Below are positions 41,295-41,402 of a stretch of DNA of 41,402 bases, piece by piece. This stretch comes from CAYUNT01 sp964446285. Its GTDB lineage: Bacteria > Sumerlaeota > Sumerlaeia > SLMS01 > CAYUNT01. Both the position numbers and the translations under genes were made by a program. The notes beneath the pieces were generated by a model, which was given only the letters and a program-made list of their open reading frames with translations, made no database searches and was not told the origin of the DNA. Within the stretch, counting starts at the first letter, position 1; every line of letters starts with the position of its first letter. Where the stretch lies: positions 1 to 41,402 of the forward strand of contig CAYUNT010000013.1 of assembly GCA_964446285.1 (NCBI GenBank), read 5' to 3'.

Positions 41295-41402
41295 ATGGCG
41301 ATTTTCAACACATGGAGTTGCAACTGCTCGGGAGCGCCGGGGAAGACGATTGTTCTGGCCTTTTGTGCGCTTGTCTCTTTGAGCCTTGCCGCTCCCCCGT
41401 CC
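41295..41402 (+). CDS. N-terminus of a secreted protein (cut by right edge)
   Basis: Only 36 codons are present. ATG 41295 follows GGGGGAGAGTCACACC, a good ribosome-binding site. The sequence AIFNTWSCNCSGAPGKTIVLAFCALVSLSLAAPPS has a basic/polar start and a hydrophobic core (TIVLAFCALVSLSLAA), consistent with a signal peptide. The mature protein and its function are outside the window. Confidence 0.6.
   Translation, partial: MAIFNTWSCNCSGAPGKTIVLAFCALVSLSLAAPPS

Overview
The window is GC-rich, densely coded bacterial chromosome. It comes from a diderm (Gram-negative type) organism: there are lipoprotein signals, an O-antigen-ligase-like polymerase, a polysaccharide-type ABC permease and several envelope glycosyltransferases. 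I cannot name the lineage with confidence. The many short palindromic and tandem intergenic repeats resemble those I associate with Verrucomicrobia, Planctomycetes, Lentisphaerae and related uncultured groups, but that is an impression, not a placement.

Layout. 1-2255 (minus): the first ~751 residues of a single-chain restriction-modification enzyme (PD-(D/E)xK nuclease plus N6-adenine methylase) that runs off the left edge. 2571-5889: cation diffusion facilitator, small membrane-anchored protein, lipoprotein, and an ABC-2 exporter permease without its ATPase. 5937-17418: a mostly plus-strand housekeeping block with gmk, two dacB-type D-Ala-D-Ala carboxypeptidases, secG, aroB, argB and ftsK, plus one minus-strand methyltransferase. 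17458-20612 is an accessory island on the minus strand. It holds a PIN-domain toxin-like gene with a small partner, an AT-richer gene of unknown family with a possible nuclease motif, and a DUF4258/DUF2283 pair. That pair sits between a complete hydantoinase gene and a ~149-bp duplicate of the hydantoinase 3' end. 20625-24586: hydantoinase/oxoprolinase and pckA. 25025-25532: rpoZ-like gene, tRNA-His and tRNA-Lys. 25680-29515 (minus): secreted S1/P1-type zinc hydrolase, secreted M23 peptidase with SH3-like and lectin-like modules, and a UbiA prenyltransferase. 30148-40340: nrdR followed by an envelope polysaccharide cluster (O-antigen ligase/polymerase, GT4, two GT-C membrane glycosyltransferases, NodB-type deacetylase, two SAM methyltransferases). 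40478-41402: a small unknown gene, an orphan VapB-like antitoxin remnant, and the start of a secreted protein cut by the right edge.

How it fits together. The core genes serve cell-wall maturation, secretion, chromosome segregation, and aromatic and arginine biosynthesis. The 30-40 kb cluster, probably with the lone permease at 5 kb, makes and decorates a surface glycan. Defence or toxin-antitoxin type genes occur at both ends and in the 17.4-20.6 kb island.

The most unusual features are structural: (1) the duplicated, gap-free 3' end of the hydantoinase gene around a toxin-antitoxin-like pair, differing at ~11 bases but only one residue; (2) a perfect 29-bp inverted repeat with a nested perfect 18-bp inverted repeat between two divergent glycosyltransferase genes, a candidate invertible or REP-like element; (3) several distinct families of short repeats in intergenic positions, some of which extend into and become part of proteins. 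All calls come from reading the sequence; no database search was run.
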